Below, one piece after another: positions 6,803 through 7,122 of a stretch of DNA of 7,122 nt. The DNA comes from an uncultured Blautia sp. (GTDB taxonomy: Bacteria; Bacillota; Clostridia; Lachnospirales; Lachnospiraceae), in the NCBI GenBank assembly GCA_900556555.1, contig USPF01000078.1:1-7122 (forward strand). The letters are read 5' to 3'. The translations under genes and the position numbers were made by a program. Position 1 is the stretch's first letter, and the number at the start of each line of letters is the position of its first letter. Under the pieces are notes generated by a model, which worked only from the letters and a program-made list of their open reading frames with translations, had not been told where the DNA came from and did no database searches.

Positions 6803-6913
6803 ATGGAGCGTTTGATTATTGGTGGTATCATCTGTATTTCTATCGTTATTGGCGAAATTATTATGTATTGTCGCCTGGTAATTGCATCAAAGAGAGAGTC
6901 AAAGCCAGCTTAG
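6803..6913 (+). CDS. Small hydrophobic peptide, 36 residues, unknown function
   Basis: I do not recognise a family. The peptide begins MERLIIGGIICISIVIG and has one membrane span (about 4-28) with a glutamate at residue 18 inside it, two cysteines (11, 23), and a short basic/polar tail with K30, R31 and K34. Support for a real gene: AAAAGGAG lies seven bases before the ATG, the stop codon sits in the left arm of an intrinsic terminator, and the gene fills the gap between two minus-strand units exactly. A longer overlapping plus-strand reading (6748-6966, another frame) has no SD and runs through the terminator, so it is less likely. Possible roles: small membrane regulator or partner of a membrane enzyme, or a type I toxin-like peptide. 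Shape alone supports these ideas and nothing confirms any of them. Confidence 0.65.
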   Translation: MERLIIGGIICISIVIGEIIMYCRLVIASKRESKPA

Positions 6914-6939
6914 AATATCTAAACTGGCCTTACTTTTTT
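6904..6939 (+). terminator. Intrinsic terminator, probably bidirectional, between convergent genes
   Basis: GCCAG (6904-6908) and TTAG (6910-6913) pair with CTGGC (6924-6928) and CTAA (6919-6922) around loop AATAT. There is one C/A mismatch on the plus-strand RNA, and TTTTTT follows at 6934-6939. On the minus-strand RNA the mismatch becomes a G-U pair, giving an unbroken 10-bp stem, though followed only by UUUGA. It can therefore end the small peptide transcript and help end the sugar kinase transcript. The peptide stop TAG is inside the stem. Confidence 0.8.
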
Positions 6940-6958
6940 CTTGTAATTTTGTTGGCCG

Positions 6959-7122
<164 letters not shown>

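Overview
The window is a capsular/exopolysaccharide locus from a low-to-moderate GC Gram-positive anaerobe, most likely a clostridial Lachnospiraceae-type organism. The evidence is strong AGGAGG-type ribosome binding sites, two GTG starts, AT-rich intergenic DNA, and the split Gram-positive tyrosine phosphoregulatory module (separate PHP phosphatase, membrane adaptor and BY-kinase). The assignment rests on protein style and gene content, not on a database search.

Main operon, minus strand, read from about 6664 down to about 2320: a PHP-type tyrosine phosphatase (CpsB-like), a Wzz/CpsC-like chain-length adaptor, a CpsD-like BY-kinase, a small membrane-anchored protein with two Ig-like (DUF5011-type) domains, and an LCP (LytR-CpsA-Psr) protein with three membrane spans and an extra extracytoplasmic domain. 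Genes are 12-26 bp apart or overlap. A TTGACA-17-TGnTACTCT promoter lies just upstream and a good intrinsic terminator closes the unit after the LCP gene. Together they would control polymer length (adaptor, kinase, phosphatase cycle) and attach polymer to the wall (LCP).

After a gap of about 300 bp with the terminator, AT-rich palindromes and candidate promoter signals, a second minus-strand unit starts with a large, four-span CapD/PglF/FlaA1-type UDP-sugar 4,6-dehydratase. It probably continues past the left edge into the sugar-synthesis and glycosyltransferase genes. The regulatory/export module and the synthesis module therefore look like separate transcription units. The leader of the second unit has two mutually exclusive pairings, one ending exactly at the Shine-Dalgarno sequence.

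Right end: divergent from the main operon, on the plus strand, is a well-formed 36-codon gene for a small hydrophobic peptide, with its own SD and a terminator overlapping its stop codon. Its best promoter candidate overlaps the cps promoter so that both share one TTGTCAA -35 sequence. Converging on it from the right edge is the C-terminal end of a NahK/mucin-desulfatase-type sugar kinase (phosphotransferase family). The peptide, its shared promoter, the dehydratase-gene leader and the Ig-like protein are the least explained parts. No CRISPR array, tRNA, rRNA or insertion sequence was seen.
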